From Pseudomonas alkylphenolica (GTDB taxonomy: Bacteria > Pseudomonadota > Gammaproteobacteria > Pseudomonadales > Pseudomonadaceae), in NCBI RefSeq assembly GCF_016009175.1, contig NZ_JADUCM010000006.1, positions 124,001 through 188,000 on the forward strand: DNA of 64,000 nucleotides, written 5' to 3'. The translations under genes and the position numbers were made by a program. Positions 1-9,442 of the stretch are shown piece by piece. The stretch's first letter is position 1, and each line of letters begins with the position of its first letter. Under the pieces are notes generated by a model. That model saw only the letters and a program-made list of their open reading frames with translations. It was not told where the DNA came from and did not search any database.

Positions 1-684
1 ACGCTTGCCTTCATCCACCAGCTTGCGCAGGTAGTCGAGCGCCTGACGGCCATCATTGAGTGCCACCACTTCGACCCCGACAGTCTGCAGGCAACGGCTG
101 ACCTGCTTGCGCGCCACCGACGAATCGTCGACCGTCAGCACCCGCAGCAACACCGCCTTGTCCTGCACCTCGGCATCCACCACGCCGGCCGAGATGGACT
201 CGGAGGTCGGCGCGACTTCGGCGAGGATCTTCTCCACGTCGATGATCTCGACCATCTTGTTGTCGACCCGGGTCACCGCCGTCAGGTAGTGATCACGGCC
301 GGTCCCCTTGGGTGGCGGATGGATCTCTTCCCAGTTCATGTTGACGATGCGCTCCACCGAGTGCACCAGAAAACCCTGGGTCTTGGTGTTGTACTCGGTG
401 ATGATCACGAAACTGTTGCTTGTTTCTTCACGCAGACCGGGCATCCCGGTCGCCATCGCAAGATCGAGGATCGGGATGGTTGCCCCACGAATATTCGCGA
501 CTCCGCGCACTACCGGGTTGGACTTTGGCAACACGGTCAGGGGCGGGCATTGCAGCACTTCCCGCACCTTGAACACGTTGATCCCGTAGAGCTGATCGCC
601 ATTGAGGCGGAACAACAGCAACTCCAGGCGATTCTGTCCAACCAATTGCGTGCGCTGGTTAACCGAATCCATTACACCAGCCAT
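1..684 (-). CDS. cheV: Chemotaxis coupling protein CheV (3' part beyond the window)
   Basis: The reverse strand reads an open frame from an ATG at 684 to the left edge. It begins MAGVMDSVNQRTQLVG and continues as a CheW-like domain (FRLNGDQLYGINVFKVREVL, then an NIRGATIPILDL segment). From about residue 180 a receiver domain starts (VLLRVLTVDDSSVARKQ). CheW plus receiver is the CheV architecture: it couples chemoreceptors to the CheA kinase and its receiver is phosphorylated during adaptation. A second ATG at 672 is possible. The C-terminus, with the rest of the receiver, is cut off by the window. It is divergent from flgA across 69 bp, the usual Pseudomonas flagellar arrangement. Confidence 0.93.
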   Translation of the reverse strand, partial: MAGVMDSVNQRTQLVGQNRLELLLFRLNGDQLYGINVFKVREVLQCPPLTVLPKSNPVVRGVANIRGATIPILDLAMATGMPGLREETSNSFVIITEYNTKTQGFLVHSVERIVNMNWEEIHPPPKGTGRDHYLTAVTRVDNKMVEIIDVEKILAEVAPTSESISAGVVDAEVQDKAVLLRVLTVDDSSVARKQVSRCLQTVGVEVVALNDGRQALDYLRKLVDEGKR

Positions 685-724
685 GCCAGACTCCTTCACC
701 AAACGCTACAGGCTACGTACCCAG

Positions 725-741
725 TCGGCACGCGCTTTGCT
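725..741 (+). promoter_or_regulatory. Sigma-54 (RpoN) promoter for flgA
   Basis: The sequence CGGCACGCGCTTTGCT matches the -24/-12 consensus TGGCACG-N4-TTGCW at all but the first base, with the invariant GG (727-728) and GC (739-740) exactly ten bases apart. The predicted transcription start falls near 752, only about 2 bases before the flgA ATG at 754. Flagellar genes of this class are known to be RpoN/FleQ dependent in Pseudomonas. No FleQ site was assigned. Confidence 0.7.
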
Positions 742-753
742 TTTTTTAATCGT

Positions 754-1506
754 ATGAACACGAAAACGACATTTTTCCGACGCCTGACCTGCCAGCTACC
801 CGGCTTCCTTGCTGCGCTGTGCCTGATGATGCCAGGCGCCCGCCCCTTGGCTGATTCTTTCACCTTGCCTGAACAGCTTATCGGTGTCACCCAAGGGTTT
901 CTTGAATTCACCGTCGAAGATTACCTGGCCAGCAGCCAGACCGAAGGACGCTATGAAATCCAGGTCAACACCCTCGACCCGCGCCTGCGCATGCCCCTGT
1001 GTGACCGTCAGCTGGACGCCAGCCTGGAAAGCCCTGCGCAGCCCCTGGGCCGGGTTACGGTAAGGGTACGTTGCGCAGGCAGTGGTCCTTGGACGGTGTT
1101 CGTGCCCGCCCAGGTACGCCTGTTTCGCAATGTCGTGACCGTCACCCGCCCGCTCAAGCGCGAAAGCATTGTCGGCGAGCAGGACGTTGCCCTGCGCGAG
1201 CGCGACGTAGGCACGCTCAACCAGGGTTTCCTGAGCAGCCTGGACCAGGCCGTCGGACTGAAACTTATCCGACCGACGGTCATGGACCAGGTGCTGACGC
1301 CTCAGCACCTGGAGCAGGCCGAGGTAATCCGCAAGGGCGATCAGGTGGTGATCACCGCGCGCAGCGGCAGCCTGAGCGTGCGCATGCCCGGCGAAGCCCT
1401 GGCCAAAGGCGGCCTGAGCGAGCAGATCCGGGTGCGCAACCTCAATTCAAAACGGGTGGTCAAGGCCAGGGTAACCGGGCCAGGCCAGGTGGAAGTGGCC
1501 ATGTAA
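754..1506 (+). CDS. flgA: Flagellar P-ring assembly chaperone FlgA
   Basis: A 250-residue periplasmic protein with an N-terminal signal sequence (MNTKTTFFRRLTCQLPGFLA, cleavage probably near ARPLADS). It is followed by the SAF-type beta-clip region of FlgA (VTVTRPLKRESIVGEQDV) and a C-terminal VRNLNSKRVVKARVTGPGQV motif typical of the family. FlgA helps FlgI assemble into the P ring around the flagellar rod. A longer frame opens upstream, but it overlaps divergent cheV and lacks a signal peptide, so the ATG at 754 is preferred. No ribosome binding site precedes that ATG, and a sigma-54 site ends 13 bases upstream. flgM follows after 166 bp. Confidence 0.93.
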   Translation: MNTKTTFFRRLTCQLPGFLAALCLMMPGARPLADSFTLPEQLIGVTQGFLEFTVEDYLASSQTEGRYEIQVNTLDPRLRMPLCDRQLDASLESPAQPLGRVTVRVRCAGSGPWTVFVPAQVRLFRNVVTVTRPLKRESIVGEQDVALRERDVGTLNQGFLSSLDQAVGLKLIRPTVMDQVLTPQHLEQAEVIRKGDQVVITARSGSLSVRMPGEALAKGGLSEQIRVRNLNSKRVVKARVTGPGQVEVAM

Positions 1507-1608
1507 ACGCTAAATCAGCAAGAACTCTGGCGATCAGGAACTGCTTTTCCTAAACTGTGTCCCATTGGGAGCCCAGACGTGCCGCTCAGGTTGCAGTGCA
1601 TTTGCGCC

Positions 1609-1635
1609 TAAAGTTTCTTTCGGGTTGGCCGAAAA
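1609..1635 (+). promoter_or_regulatory. Sigma-28 (FliA) promoter for flgMN
   Basis: TAAAGTTT at 1609-1616 and GCCGAAAA at 1628-1635 are separated by 11 bases. This matches the FliA consensus TAAAGTTT-N11-GCCGATAA except for one base in the -10 element. It lies 37 bp before the flgM start, as expected for an anti-sigma-28 gene under the control of its own target. Confidence 0.88.
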
Positions 1636-1672
1636 CAAGGCAAGCGTCCATATACCCAGAGGTTTTCTGATC

Positions 1673-1987
1673 ATGGTCATCGACATCAGTCGTTTGAATA
1701 GTTCTCCGTCAGTGACTGGCGTGCGTACTGGCAACAGCCAGGAAAACACCGCCAGCACCGCAGCCACCAAGGCCGACAGCGTCGCCCAGGGCAGCGCCAG
1801 CGGAGAAACCGTACACCTCAGCCAAGAGGCACAGCAGTTGCAAAAGGTCAGCGATAAGCTGCGCGACCAGCCGATTGTCAACAGTGCCCGTGTGGCCGAG
1901 TTGAAACAGGCTATCGCCGACGGCAGCTACCAGGTCGACAGCAACCGCGTCGCCAGCAAACTGCTAAATTTCGAAGCCCAGCGCTAG
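1673..1987 (+). CDS. flgM: Anti-sigma-28 factor FlgM
   Basis: A 104-residue protein beginning [11 protein letters not shown] and ending with the conserved FlgM helical region ([20 protein letters not shown], then VASKLLNFE). The first half is rich in Ser/Thr/Ala and probably disordered, as in other FlgM proteins. FlgM binds FliA and holds late flagellar genes off until the hook is finished and FlgM is exported. The chosen ATG sits downstream of the FliA promoter; the open frame upstream would start inside or before that promoter. It is probably cotranscribed with flgN, which starts 45 bp later. Confidence 0.94.
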   Translation: MVIDISRLNSSPSVTGVRTGNSQENTASTAATKADSVAQGSASGETVHLSQEAQQLQKVSDKLRDQPIVNSARVAELKQAIADGSYQVDSNRVASKLLNFEAQR

Positions 1988-2032
1988 CCCCTGGCGCGCT
2001 GACTTCAGGACGCTTGAACCAAAGAGCCAGCC

Positions 2033-2500
2033 ATGCACGACACTACCTTGCTGCAATTGATCGAAGACGATTTTGCTCCAGCGCAACAACTGCTCGATTT
2101 GCTGCAGGCCGAATCAACTGCCCTGCACGGTCGCGACATGCCGCTGCTTGAAGACATTCTTGCGCGCAAGCAGTCGCTGGTACTCCTCCTCGATCAGCAA
2201 GGCCGGCGGCGCAGTGAGCTACTGGCAGGCCTTGGCCTGAGCCCGGACCGCGAAGGTGCGCAACAGCTGGCCAGCCAGTCATCGCTGGGTGAGCTGCTGA
2301 TGCAGCAACTCGATGCATTGGGCAAGATGCTCGCCGATTGCCAGGTAATCAACGAGCGCAATGGCCGCGCCATCACGCTTCAGCAAAGCACCACCGCCAA
2401 CCAGATCAGAATCCTCATGGGCGGAGAAGCACCTTCGCTCTACGACAGCCGTGGGTCGACCTCCCCCCTTTCCAAGCCGCGCGCACTCAGCCAGGCTTGA
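2033..2500 (+). CDS. flgN: Flagellar export chaperone FlgN
   Basis: A 155-residue, mostly helical protein starting MHDTTLLQLIEDDFAPAQQL, with the leucine- and glutamine-rich helices of the FlgN family (residues about 5-125) and a short polar tail. FlgN is the cytoplasmic chaperone for the hook-filament junction proteins FlgK and FlgL. It follows flgM directly, which is the standard flgMN operon order, and precedes the c-di-GMP receptor flgZ. Confidence 0.92.
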   Translation: MHDTTLLQLIEDDFAPAQQLLDLLQAESTALHGRDMPLLEDILARKQSLVLLLDQQGRRRSELLAGLGLSPDREGAQQLASQSSLGELLMQQLDALGKMLADCQVINERNGRAITLQQSTTANQIRILMGGEAPSLYDSRGSTSPLSKPRALSQA

Positions 2501-2580
2501 TTCCCTGTATCAAGGCGCAGAACATACTGGCAAAATGCCGTTACTTGCGTGTGTCGTTTTTGCCTGGAGATTGATTAACC

Positions 2581-3324
2581 GTGTTCAATGAAGCAGAAGC
2601 TCCGCAGCCTCCAAAGGTGCTTACCACGCCGTTGGAAATTGCCGCCAACTTGCGGTCGCTGCAAGAGAGCCATGACCCGCTGATCATCACTTTCCACGAA
2701 CGCAGCCAGCGTTTCCAGAGCTATGTGGTCGAGGTCGACCGCGAAAGCAATCGCCTGGCGCTTGATGAAATGATCCCCCGTGACGGTGAACGCTTCCTGG
2801 AGAATGGGGAGCCGTTTCGCGTCGAGGGCTTTCATGATGGCGTACGTATTGCGTGGGAATGCAACACGTCGCTGACCATCAGCGAAGTCGATGGCCACCG
2901 TTGCTACCGCGGTGCCTTGCCGAGCGAAGTGGCCTACCACCAGCGTCGCAATGCCTTCCGTGCCGCGCTCAAGCTGTCGCAGCTGGTCGACATCAAGCTC
3001 GATGGCGACAAGCTCAAGGGCAATGGTGATCTGCGTGGCAAGTTGCTGGACATCTCGGCCACCGGCTGCAAGTTGCGCTTCGAAGGCGATGTGACTGAAC
3101 GCCTGCAGCTGGGCCAGGTGTACGAAAAGTTCGCCACCGGCACACCGCTTGGCTTGTCCCAGGTTGAAGTTGAGCTGCGCCACCTGCACTTTGAAGAGCG
3201 CTTCAACACCACCTTTGCCGGGGTGCGCTTCCACAACCTGAACGGGCAGATGCAGCGCAAGATTGAAACTTTCGTCTATCAGTTGCAGCGCGAAGCGCGG
3301 CGTTTCGATAAAGACGACTATTGA
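2581..3324 (+). CDS. flgZ: Flagellar brake protein FlgZ/YcgR (c-di-GMP receptor)
   Basis: A 247-residue protein with an N-terminal YcgR domain (about residues 15-115) and a C-terminal PilZ domain. The c-di-GMP binding signatures are intact: RxxxR at R123-R127 (RNAFR) and DxSxxG at D157-G162 (DISATG). YcgR-type proteins bind c-di-GMP and slow the flagellar motor; the Pseudomonas member linked to flgMN is called FlgZ. The start codon is GTG at 2581, 80 bp after flgN, so it probably belongs to the same transcript. The protein ends in a basic/acidic tail ([11 protein letters not shown]). Confidence 0.93.
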   Translation: MFNEAEAPQPPKVLTTPLEIAANLRSLQESHDPLIITFHERSQRFQSYVVEVDRESNRLALDEMIPRDGERFLENGEPFRVEGFHDGVRIAWECNTSLTISEVDGHRCYRGALPSEVAYHQRRNAFRAALKLSQLVDIKLDGDKLKGNGDLRGKLLDISATGCKLRFEGDVTERLQLGQVYEKFATGTPLGLSQVEVELRHLHFEERFNTTFAGVRFHNLNGQMQRKIETFVYQLQREARRFDKDDY

Positions 3325-3351
3325 GTTGATGGCTTCGCCGCAATGCCTGAC

Positions 3352-3466
3352 TCCCCTGTAGGAGCCAGGCTTTCCGGCGAAGCAGACACCGCAGTGTGGC
3401 TGATACACCGCGTTCTCGTTCTTCGCGGGCAAGTCGGAGCGCCGCCCGCTCGCTCCTACGACGCCA
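3352..3466. repeat. REP element pair between flgZ and the MFS gene
   Basis: TGTAGGAGCCAGGCTTTCC at 3357-3375 faces an inverted partner ending CTCGCTCCTAC near 3460, with CTTCGCGGGCAAG between. This is the head-to-head arrangement of Pseudomonas REP sequences. It lies between two convergent genes, where these elements usually accumulate. The segment 3401-3435 closely resembles 25031-25064. Confidence 0.7.
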
Positions 3467-3478
3467 TGCGGTCATGAC

Positions 3479-4819
3479 TCACACTGGCGTCGGCTTCTCC
3501 TCCGGCTCGCCAGCGGCACCCTCCTCGTCTTCCTCTTCGTCTTCGGTGTCTTCGGCCGCCACTGGTGCCTGCATCTGATCCTGTACAACCTGCTCATCAA
3601 CCCGCGGGTCGAGTGCCGCCGACAACGGTGAGCCCGCCGCTGGCATGGCCACGTGATTGAGTGGCGCGTCGTCGACCTGGTGCAGCCCGGTAACGGCTTT
3701 CGGACGAATTCGCCAGACCAGCACCAGGGCAAAGAACACGAAGAAGGCATACAGCATCTGGGTGCCCAGCATCTTCATCAGCACCCCCGCCACCAACGGC
3801 CCGATACTGGCGCCAACACCATAAGTCACCAGCAACATGGCGGTAAGCGACACCCGTCGCTCACTTTCCACATGGTCGTTGGAAAATGCCACTGCCAAGG
3901 GGTACAGGCAGAACTGCAGCAACGACACCACAAACCCGGCAACAAACAACACCACCAGCGGCACCGTCGGCATGATCGCCAACGGCAACGCCGCCAGCGC
4001 CAGGCCCACCGCCACGCTGCGAATCAACTGCGCCCGGTCATAACGGTCCGATAACCAGCCCAGCGGCCACTGCACGACCAGGCCCGCGAAAATGCAGCAG
4101 CCCATGAACAAACCGACGTACTCGGTGCTCAAGCCCTGCTTGGCCGCATACAGCGGCGCCAAACCATAAAAGGAGCCGACAATCAGCCCCGAGCCGAGCA
4201 CGGTACTCAGCGACTGCGGCACACGCTTGATGAAGAAGCGCGGCTCCATGGGGGCCGGTCGCAGCGGTGCCGGGTGAATACGCCGGGTCAACGCCACCGG
4301 CACAAGGCACAGGGCAAAACACATCGCCACCAGCATCAACAGTTCAGGCCCCAGTTGCGGGTGCGCAACCAGAATCAGCTGACCAAGTACCAGCCCCAGG
4401 TAGGACGCGATCATGTAGCCACTGAACACCATCCCGCGTTGCTTGGCGTCGGCCTGCTCATTGAGCCAGCTTTCGATGACCATGTACTGGCACATCATCC
4501 CCAGGCCGACAATCACCCGCAGCACCACCCACGCCGGCAGCCAGCTGACCAGGCCATGGCCAAGCACCGCAGCGCCGACAATGCCGGCACAGGTGGCGTA
4601 GGCGCGAATATGCCCGACCCGGGCAATCAGCCGGTGACCGATCTTGCCACCCAGGGCCAGACCAAAATAGTTGGCCGCCATCAGTGCACCCACCCACAGG
4701 CTATCGACATGGTCGGCCGTCAGGCGCAAGGCCAGGTAGGTACTCAACAGGCCAGAGCCGATCAACATCATCAGCGCGGCAAAATACAGCGCGCGAAAAG
4801 ACTTCCAGATCTGTCGCAT
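3479..4819 (-). CDS. MFS transporter with acidic C-terminal tail (YcaD-like)
   Basis: A 446-residue major facilitator with about twelve hydrophobic segments. The N-terminal half carries GGKIGHRLIARVGHIRAY and the central loop WLSDRYDRAQLIR resembles the MFS motif A. The overall pattern resembles the YcaD family, whose substrate is unknown. An ATG at 4870 would add 17 residues, but AGGGA sits 5 bases before the ATG at 4819 and the membrane protein starts cleanly there (MRQIWKSFRALYF). The last 60 residues leave the membrane and become very acidic (EDTEDEEEDEEGAAGEPEE), an unusual cytoplasmic extension. The substrate cannot be read from the sequence. Confidence 0.85.
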   Translation of the reverse strand: MRQIWKSFRALYFAALMMLIGSGLLSTYLALRLTADHVDSLWVGALMAANYFGLALGGKIGHRLIARVGHIRAYATCAGIVGAAVLGHGLVSWLPAWVVLRVIVGLGMMCQYMVIESWLNEQADAKQRGMVFSGYMIASYLGLVLGQLILVAHPQLGPELLMLVAMCFALCLVPVALTRRIHPAPLRPAPMEPRFFIKRVPQSLSTVLGSGLIVGSFYGLAPLYAAKQGLSTEYVGLFMGCCIFAGLVVQWPLGWLSDRYDRAQLIRSVAVGLALAALPLAIMPTVPLVVLFVAGFVVSLLQFCLYPLAVAFSNDHVESERRVSLTAMLLVTYGVGASIGPLVAGVLMKMLGTQMLYAFFVFFALVLVWRIRPKAVTGLHQVDDAPLNHVAMPAAGSPLSAALDPRVDEQVVQDQMQAPVAAEDTEDEEEDEEGAAGEPEEKPTPV

Positions 4820-4903
4820 CAGCGTCCCTAACGGCTCCTTGAACAGGTGGGAAAAACTGCTTGAAAGCATAAGTGAAAATGACGGTGTTGCAGGCGCCAG
4901 GCA

Positions 4904-4952
4904 TAAAAAAACAGGCAGCAGACCTTCATTGAAAAATGTCTGCTACCTGCCT
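4904..4952 (-). terminator. Rho-independent terminator after the glutamine-synthetase paralogue
   Basis: On the reverse strand AGGCAGGTAGCAGAC pairs, with a small bulge, with GTCTGCTGCCT and is followed by seven T residues. It lies 40 bp past the end of the gene at 4992-6335 and upstream of the MFS gene, so the two are separate transcripts. Confidence 0.8.
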
Positions 4953-4991
4953 CAATGATCTCCCATCGCAGTGATCACTGCGTTGCCAAAA

Positions 4992-6335
4992 CTACGCTTG
5001 AGCTGCCAAAACGCGACGTTCCCACGGGGTAATTTCATCAAAGAAGCTGGTCAGCTCCATCGTCTTGGTAGCGATGTAGCCGTCAATGAATTCCTTGCCG
5101 AACAGCTCCCGCGCCAGTTCGCTGCGTTTCAGACGCTCAAGGGCCGCATGCAAGGTACACGGCAGGCTCAAATGATCGGGCACTTCGAACTCACCCTGGA
5201 TTGCCGCTGTCGGGTCAAGCTGCTGCTCGATGCCGTGCAGGCCTGCCGCCAGGCTGGCGGCGATGGCCAGGTAGGGGTTGGTATCGGCGCCCGGCAGGCG
5301 GTTTTCCACCCGGCGTGCCACCGGCGCACTGGCCGGAATACGCAGGCCCGCCGCACGATTGTCTTCGGACCAGCAGGCATTGTTGGGCGAGGCGTAGGGA
5401 TGGCACAGCCGCTGGTAGGAGTTAACGTTAGGTGCGAACAGCGCCGTGAAGTCGGCCATGCAGGCCTGCTGGCCGCCAATGAAATGGTAGAAGGCCGGTG
5501 TTGGCTTGCCGTCGTCATCACTGAACACATTGCGCCCGCTGCCGACCTCCACCACGCTTTGATGGATGTGCATCGAGCTGCCGGGTGTGTGGGCCAGGGG
5601 CTTGGCCATACACACCACGGTGAGGCCATGCTTGAGCGCTACCTCTTTGAGCAGGTGCTTGAACAGCAGGGTCTGGTCGGCCAGCAACAGCGGATCGCCG
5701 TGCAGCAGGTTGATCTCGAACTGGCTCACGCCCATTTCATGCATGAAGGTGTCGCGCGGCAAGCCCAGGGCTTCCATGCAGCGGTAGACTTCATTAAAGA
5801 AAGGGCGCAGACCGTTGTTGGAACTGACGCTGAACGCCGAGTGCCCTTCTTCGCGGCGACCATCCCTACCCACGGGCGGCAGGAACGGCTGGGTGGGATC
5901 GGTGTTGGGGGCAAAGACAAAGAATTCGAGCTCGGTCGCCACCACCGGCGCCAGCCCCCGCGCCGCATAACGGGCGATCACCGCCTTGAGCAACCCGCGG
6001 GTGGAAAGCCCGGAGCTGGCTCCGCTCAGTTCGACCGCATCACAAATTGCCAGTGCACGCGGCTCGTCGCTCCAGGGCAGGCGATAAATGTGCTGAGCAT
6101 CGGCTACCAGGGCCAGGTCGCCATCATCGCTGCCGTAAAAACGCGCTGCCGGGTAACCGCCCATGATGCATTGCAACAACACGCCTCGCGCCATTTGCAA
6201 ACGGCGGCCCTCGAGAAACCCTGCGGCGGTCATTACCTTGCCGCGCGGTACGCCATTGAGGTCTGGCGTTACACACTCGATCTCATCGATGCCCGTCAAT
6301 CGCTCGGCGAGAGAGCGGTGGCCACTGGTCGTCAT
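4992..6335 (-). CDS. Glutamine-synthetase family ligase (gamma-glutamylamine synthetase-like)
   Basis: A 447-residue GS-fold enzyme. Metal and nucleotide binding features are present: VATELEFFVF (Glu), GVSQFEINLLHGDP (Glu), PGSSMHIHQS (His) and RRVENRLPGADTNPYLA (Arg). It lacks the adenylylation-site segment of true GlnA and resembles PuuA/SpuI enzymes that join glutamate to amines. The ATG at 6335 follows AAGGAT; an earlier in-frame start at 6377 would add 14 atypical residues. It sits between bkdR and an MFS transporter with no polyamine genes nearby, so the acceptor amine is unknown. Transcription probably ends at the terminator at 4904-4952. Confidence 0.85.
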   Translation of the reverse strand: MTTSGHRSLAERLTGIDEIECVTPDLNGVPRGKVMTAAGFLEGRRLQMARGVLLQCIMGGYPAARFYGSDDGDLALVADAQHIYRLPWSDEPRALAICDAVELSGASSGLSTRGLLKAVIARYAARGLAPVVATELEFFVFAPNTDPTQPFLPPVGRDGRREEGHSAFSVSSNNGLRPFFNEVYRCMEALGLPRDTFMHEMGVSQFEINLLHGDPLLLADQTLLFKHLLKEVALKHGLTVVCMAKPLAHTPGSSMHIHQSVVEVGSGRNVFSDDDGKPTPAFYHFIGGQQACMADFTALFAPNVNSYQRLCHPYASPNNACWSEDNRAAGLRIPASAPVARRVENRLPGADTNPYLAIAASLAAGLHGIEQQLDPTAAIQGEFEVPDHLSLPCTLHAALERLKRSELARELFGKEFIDGYIATKTMELTSFFDEITPWERRVLAAQA

Positions 6336-6461
6336 GACGCTATCCTTATTGTTTTCGCATGCCGGTATCGGCGACACCTACAACATAGGCATTGGCCGTT
6401 CGAAATTTCAAGCACCCAAAGCCTTGGTGATCGTAATTATCTACACACGGGGCATCGTCTC

Positions 6462-6947
6462 TCAGGCCGGCAAGGTCAGGCCATTGGCCGGCAACGGCAG
6501 CGCAGTCTTGTAGCGCACCTGCTTCAAGGCAAAGCTCGAGCGGATATTGGCCACACCCGGCAGACGCGTGAGGTAGTCGAGAAAGCGCTCCAGCGCCTGG
6601 ATGCTTGGCAGCAGTACGCGCAACAGGTAGTCCGGGTCTCCGGTCATCAGGTAGCACTCCATGACTTCCGGGCGCTCGGCTATCTCCTCCTCAAAACGAT
6701 GCAGGGATTGCTCCACCTGCTTTTCGAGGCTGACATGAATGAACACATTGACGTCCAGCCCCAGCACCTCGGGCGCCAGCAGGGTCACCTGCTGGCGAAT
6801 CACGCCCAGCTCTTCCATGGCCTTTACCCGGTTGAAACAGGGTGTCGGCGACAGATTGACCGAACGTGCGAGCTCGGCGTTGGTGATCCGCGCATTTTCC
6901 TGAAGGCTGTTGAGAATGCCGATATCGGTGCGATCCAGTTTACGCAT
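6462..6947 (-). CDS. bkdR: Lrp/AsnC-type activator BkdR
   Basis: A 161-residue Lrp-family regulator: an N-terminal winged helix-turn-helix ([20 protein letters not shown], then [18 protein letters not shown]) and a C-terminal RAM ligand domain ([17 protein letters not shown]). It is divergent from bkdAA, the arrangement known for BkdR, which activates the branched-chain keto acid dehydrogenase operon in response to branched-chain amino acids. The shared intergenic region is AT-rich and contains a long inverted repeat. The size equals that of the characterised P. putida protein as I remember it. Confidence 0.93.
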   Translation of the reverse strand: MRKLDRTDIGILNSLQENARITNAELARSVNLSPTPCFNRVKAMEELGVIRQQVTLLAPEVLGLDVNVFIHVSLEKQVEQSLHRFEEEIAERPEVMECYLMTGDPDYLLRVLLPSIQALERFLDYLTRLPGVANIRSSFALKQVRYKTALPLPANGLTLPA

Positions 6948-6978
6948 GAGAAAATTTCACCTGTTTTTTGTCTTTATA

Positions 6979-7034
6979 AAGAATGTTTATCCGCAAGCCC
7001 AAGCAAAGGCAATGAACTTGAGATAAATATTCTT
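6979..7034. promoter_or_regulatory. Long AT-rich inverted repeat, candidate BkdR operator
   Basis: AAGAATGTTTAT at 6979-6990 and ATAAATATTCTT at 7023-7034 are inverted copies matching at 11 of 12 positions, 32 bp apart, between bkdR and bkdAA. A further AATATT lies at about 7045. Lrp-type proteins wrap AT-rich DNA with spaced sites, so this is a good candidate binding region. The assignment to BkdR is inferred from position. Confidence 0.5.
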
Positions 7035-7143
7035 CAGGCGCCCGAATATTATGTAGGACAAGACTGACTCTCTGGTCACAAGCCGGGGTTTCAGTAGCGA
7101 CCGCTTCAAAGCTCAACAAAAACACAAGACAGAGCGAGCGTAA

Positions 7144-8382
<1,239 letters not shown>

Positions 8383-8383
8383 G

Positions 8384-9442
8384 ATGAACGATCACAACAC
8401 TTCTATCCAGCTGGAAACTGCCATGGCGACGACCACGATGACCATGATCCAGGCCCTGCGCTCGGCCATGGACATCATGCTTGAGCGCGATGACAACGTG
8501 GTCGTGTACGGCCAGGACGTAGGCTACTTTGGCGGCGTATTCCGCTGCACCGAGGGCCTGCAGGCCAAATACGGCAAGTCGCGGGTGTTCGATGCACCGA
8601 TCTCCGAGAGCGGCATCGTCGGTACCGCCGTCGGCATGGGTGCCTACGGCCTGCGGCCGGTGGTGGAGATTCAGTTCGCCGACTACTTCTACCCGGCCTC
8701 CGACCAGATCGTCTCGGAAATGGCGCGCCTGCGCTACCGTTCCGCCGGCGAGTTCGTTGCTCCGCTAACCCTGCGCATGCCTTGCGGCGGTGGCATCTAT
8801 GGCGGCCAGACTCACAGCCAGAGCCCCGAGGCGATGTTCACCCAGGTGTGCGGCCTGCGCACGGTGATGCCATCGAACCCGTACGACGCCAAAGGCCTGC
8901 TGATCGCCTCGATCGAAAACGACGACCCGGTCATCTTCCTTGAGCCCAAGCGCCTCTACAACGGCCCGTTCGACGGCCACCACGACCGCCCGGTGACGCC
9001 GTGGTCGAAACACCCGACCAGCGCCGTGCCCGACGGTTACTACACCGTCCCGCTGGACAAAGCCGCCATCACCCGCCCCGGCAATGACGTAACCGTGCTC
9101 ACTTACGGCACCACCGTCTACGTGTCGCAAGTCGCCGCCGAAGAAACCGGTGTCGACGCCGAAGTCATCGACCTGCGCAGCCTGTGGCCGCTGGACCTGG
9201 AAACCATTGTCGCCTCGGTGAAGAAGACCGGTCGTTGCGTGGTGGTCCACGAAGCCACCCGCACCTGCGGCTTTGGCGCCGAACTGGTGTCGCTGGTGCA
9301 AGAACACTGCTTCCATCACCTCGAAGCCCCGATCGAGCGCGTTACCGGCTGGGACACCCCCTACCCGCATGCGCAGGAATGGGCGTATTTCCCAGGCCCC
9401 TCACGTGTGGGCGCGGCTTTGAAACGGGTCATGGAGGTCTGA
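8384..9442 (+). CDS. bkdAB: Branched-chain 2-oxo acid dehydrogenase E1 beta subunit
   Basis: A 352-residue transketolase-like E1 beta subunit (GQDVGYFGGVFRCTEGL, APISESGIVGTAVGMGAYGL, VVHEATRTCGFGAELV). Its ATG at 8384 directly follows the bkdAA stop (TGAG ATG), indicating translational coupling. The open frame extends 60 bases upstream into bkdAA, but the coupled ATG (MNDHNTSIQL) is the plausible start. It forms the E1 heterotetramer with BkdAA. Confidence 0.95.
   Translation: MNDHNTSIQLETAMATTTMTMIQALRSAMDIMLERDDNVVVYGQDVGYFGGVFRCTEGLQAKYGKSRVFDAPISESGIVGTAVGMGAYGLRPVVEIQFADYFYPASDQIVSEMARLRYRSAGEFVAPLTLRMPCGGGIYGGQTHSQSPEAMFTQVCGLRTVMPSNPYDAKGLLIASIENDDPVIFLEPKRLYNGPFDGHHDRPVTPWSKHPTSAVPDGYYTVPLDKAAITRPGNDVTVLTYGTTVYVSQVAAEETGVDAEVIDLRSLWPLDLETIVASVKKTGRCVVVHEATRTCGFGAELVSLVQEHCFHHLEAPIERVTGWDTPYPHAQEWAYFPGPSRVGAALKRVMEV

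Noticed and set aside
4971-7067. A 698-codon + strand open frame across the GS paralogue and bkdR
   Set aside because: Antisense shadow of two well-supported genes, spanning their intergenic region, with no family features.
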